Source: Oscillospiraceae bacterium (lineage in GTDB: Bacteria; Bacillota; Clostridia; Oscillospirales; Oscillospiraceae). Taken from it: DNA of 32,326 bases. The stretch lies in assembly GCA_017620525.1 (NCBI GenBank), contig JAGAUY010000016.1, positions 1 through 32,326 of the forward strand, read 5' to 3'. The notes beneath the pieces were generated by a model that was given only the letters and a program-made list of their open reading frames with translations, was not told the DNA's origin and made no database searches. Positions 30,070-32,326 of this stretch are shown piece after piece. The position numbers were made by a program, and so were the translations under genes. Every line of letters begins with the position of its first letter. The first letter of the stretch is position 1.

Positions 30070-32326
30070 TTATTTCATGATCAGTTCGCCGCCGGAGGCA
30101 TCCACGGTAATGGTCTGTCCGGGAACGATGTCGCCCCGGAGGAGCTTCTTGCTCAGCATGGTCTCCACCGTGTGCTGTACATACCGGCGAAGGGGTCTTG
30201 CGCCATACTGGGGATCGTAGGCTGCGTCGATGATGGCTGCCTTGGCATTCTCCGTCAGCACACAGATGATCTGCTGATGGGCCAAACGTTCGTTGAGTTT
30301 TGCAATCTGCAGATCGATGATGCCGGTGATGTTTGCCTTGGTCAGCGGCTTATAGAACACGATCTCGTCCAAGCGGTTCAGGAATTCAGGGCGGAAAGAC
30401 CGCCGCAACAGTGCCTCCACCTGTGCCTTCGCGCCTTCGTCGATGCTGCCGTCAGCATTGATGCCGCCCAGCAGATACTCAGAACCCAGATTGGAAGTCA
30501 GGATCAGAATGGTATTCTTAAAGTCCACGGTGCGGCCCTGGGAATCCGTGATCCTGCCGTCATCGAGCACCTGAAGCAGTACATTGAATACATCAGGATG
30601 GGCCTTTTCCACCTCATCGAAGAGGACCACGGAATAAGGCTTGCGCCGGACTGCTTCCGTCAGCTGGCCGCCCTCTTCATAACCCACATATCCCGGAGGC
30701 GCGCCGATCAGACGGGATACGGAGAATTTCTCCATATACTCGGACATGTCGATGCGGACCAGGTTGCTCTCATCGTCAAAAAGCGCCTGGGCAAGAGTCT
30801 TTGCCAGCTCCGTCTTACCCACGCCTGTGGGTCCCAGGAACAGGAACGAACCGATGGGCCGATTGGGATCCTGAATGCCTGCCCGGCTGCGCTGGATGGC
30901 TTCAGTCACCGCCTGAACCGCTTCGTCCTGGCCGATGACCCGCTTATGCAGCGTCTCATCCAGGTGCAGCAGCTTCTCCCGCTCGCCCTGGACCAGCCGG
31001 GATACGGGGATACCCGTCCAGCGCTCCACAATCTTCGCGATCTCCTCATCGGTGACCCGATCCCGGAGAATGTTGCTCTCCTTCGCAGCTGCAGCGTTCT
31101 GCTCCTGCGCAGCCAGCTGACGCTGGGCTTCCGGCAGGCGGCCGTATTTCAGCTCCGCCGCCTTTTCCAGATCGTATTTCTGCTCCGCGGCTTCGATCTG
31201 CCGGTTCAGGTCCTCGATCTTTTCCCGCAGCTGCTGAACCTTTCCGATGGCATCCTTTTCATTTTCCCACTGGGCCTTCATGGCATTGAACTTTTCCCGC
31301 TCCTCTGCCAGCTCCTTCTGAAGCTCAGCCAGCCGGCCTCTGGACAGTTCGTCCTCTTCCTTCTTCAGAGCCGCTTCCTCAATCTCCATCTGGATGATCT
31401 TCCGGGAGACACCGTCCAATTCCGTGGGCATGGAGTCCATCTCGGTACGGATCTGAGCGCAGGCTTCATCCACCAGGTCGATGGCCTTATCCGGCAGAAA
31501 CCGGTCGGTGATATAGCGGTTGGACAGTGTCGCGGCGGCAATGATGGCGGGGTCCGCGATCTTGACGCCGTGAAACACCTCATAGCGCTCCTTCAGTCCG
31601 CGCAGAATCGCGATGGTATCTTCCACAGTCGGCTCCTGGACCAGCACCGGCTGGAACCGGCGCTCCAGTGCCGCATCCTTCTCGATATACTGTCGGTACT
31701 CATCCAGAGTGGTGGCACCGATGCAGTGCAGTTCGCCACGGGCCAGCATGGGCTTCAGGAGATTGCCCGCGTCCATGCTGCCCTCAGTCTTGCCGGCGCC
31801 GACGATGGTATGCAGCTCATCAATGAACAGGATAATCCGTCCCTCAGACTCCTTGACTTCATTCAGGACCGCCTTCAGACGCTCCTCGAATTCACCCCGG
31901 TACTTGGCACCGGCGATCAGCGCGCCCATATCCAGAGAGAAAATCGTCTTGTCCTGGAGGCTCTTGGGAACATCTTTCTTCACAATTCGCTGGGCCAGAC
32001 CCTCTGCGATGGCCGTCTTGCCGACGCCGGGCTCACCGATCAGTACAGGATTGTTCTTGGACTTTCTGGACAGGATGCGGATGACGTTTCGGATTTCGTT
32101 ATCTCGGCCGATCACCGGATCCATCTTCTGTTCCCGAGCCTTTTTCACCAGATCTGTACCATATTTGCCAAGAGCATCATAGGTACTTTCCGGACTGTCA
32201 GAGGTAACCCGCTGATTGCCCCGGATGCTCTGCAGCGCTTTCAGGCAGTCTTCCCTGCGGATGTTGTAGGTGCGGAACAGATCCGCCACCTTATCCTGCG
32301 CCGCATCCAGCAAACCCAGGAACAGA
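30070..32326 (-). CDS. clpB: ATP-dependent disaggregase ClpB (N-terminus outside window)
   Basis: ClpB is a hexameric AAA+ machine that pulls apart aggregates with DnaK. The window holds 751 residues, missing roughly the first 105-110, so the N-terminal substrate domain is cut. AAA-1 has Walker A GEPGVGKT, Walker [10 protein letters not shown] and [13 protein letters not shown]. The long coiled-coil M domain follows ([19 protein letters not shown] onward, with [15 protein letters not shown]), which sets ClpB apart from ClpA and ClpC. AAA-2 has [26 protein letters not shown] and the sensor-2 [10 protein letters not shown]. The frame is open to the window edge; the TTG at 32313 is internal, not a start. 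Any CIRCE or CtsR site would lie outside. Confidence 0.97.
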   Translation of the reverse strand, partial: LFLGLLDAAQDKVADLFRTYNIRREDCLKALQSIRGNQRVTSDSPESTYDALGKYGTDLVKKAREQKMDPVIGRDNEIRNVIRILSRKSKNNPVLIGEPGVGKTAIAEGLAQRIVKKDVPKSLQDKTIFSLDMGALIAGAKYRGEFEERLKAVLNEVKESEGRIILFIDELHTIVGAGKTEGSMDAGNLLKPMLARGELHCIGATTLDEYRQYIEKDAALERRFQPVLVQEPTVEDTIAILRGLKERYEVFHGVKIADPAIIAAATLSNRYITDRFLPDKAIDLVDEACAQIRTEMDSMPTELDGVSRKIIQMEIEEAALKKEEDELSRGRLAELQKELAEEREKFNAMKAQWENEKDAIGKVQQLREKIEDLNRQIEAAEQKYDLEKAAELKYGRLPEAQRQLAAQEQNAAAAKESNILRDRVTDEEIAKIVERWTGIPVSRLVQGEREKLLHLDETLHKRVIGQDEAVQAVTEAIQRSRAGIQDPNRPIGSFLFLGPTGVGKTELAKTLAQALFDDESNLVRIDMSEYMEKFSVSRLIGAPPGYVGYEEGGQLTEAVRRKPYSVVLFDEVEKAHPDVFNVLLQVLDDGRITDSQGRTVDFKNTILILTSNLGSEYLLGGINADGSIDEGAKAQVEALLRRSFRPEFLNRLDEIVFYKPLTKANITGIIDLQIAKLNERLAHQQIICVLTENAKAAIIDAAYDPQYGARPLRRYVQHTVETMLSKKLLRGDIVPGQTITVDASGGELIMK

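Overview
The window looks like chromosome from a fairly GC-rich, endospore-lineage Firmicute of class Clostridia, most likely an Oscillospiraceae-type gut bacterium. The evidence is a SpoIVA ATPase, HPr kinase/phosphorylase, a SAM-I riboswitch on metK, purine-rich Shine-Dalgarno sites (GGAGG/AGGAGG) before nearly every gene, several TTG starts, SLH and SH3b cell-surface proteins, and many TTGACA-17-TATAAT promoters. There is no rRNA, tRNA, CRISPR array, insertion sequence or prophage. Assignment below class level is inference from general protein resemblance.

Layout. Positions 1-3270 (minus) carry a large secreted protein cut by the window edge: signal peptide, two NPCBM-like modules, a BIG2-like domain, a papain-like Cys/His/Asp region and S-layer homology repeats. 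Its promoter holds a perfect 19-nt palindrome. A TraX-family membrane protein diverges from it. Next are metK with its riboswitch (4202-5531), a catalytically dead rhomboid-like membrane protein with a zinc-ribbon tail (5672-6544), a lipoprotein (6585-7220) and a YegP-like protein (7399-7767). Then comes an sdpR-sdpI-sdpI-like operon without a toxin gene (7893-9642), then the thyA-folA thymidylate/folate pair (minus, 9655-10989).

The middle part has a secreted GH24 lysozyme with seven SH3b repeats (minus, 11114-13645), mnmA (tRNA 2-thiolation), a YfhO-family membrane protein (minus), a small PH-domain protein with an EF-hand-like tail (minus) and spoIVA (minus). SpoIVA diverges from yceD-rpmF. 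The essential core operon der-plsY-gpsA follows (ribosome assembly GTPase, then two steps of phospholipid synthesis), then rpmB (minus), hprK-rluA, an ABC half-exporter (minus) and a second RluA-type pseudouridine synthase.

The right end holds an AT-rich two-gene insert (28816-30041): an XRE regulator divergent from a lipoprotein. It is bracketed exactly by two identical 24-bp terminator palindromes and differs in base use from everything around it. ClpB (minus, N-terminus cut by the edge) closes the window.

Most of the window is housekeeping. The points most worth a second look are the terminator-bracketed insert, the toxinless sdp operon with its PH-extended SdpI, the rhomboid pseudoprotease with a zinc tail, the PH/EF-hand protein and the palindrome in the promoter of the SLH protein. 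I see no clear-cut new defence or mobile system. Nearly every gene is separated from a convergent neighbour by a compact bidirectional terminator, in two cases built into the last codons of a gene.
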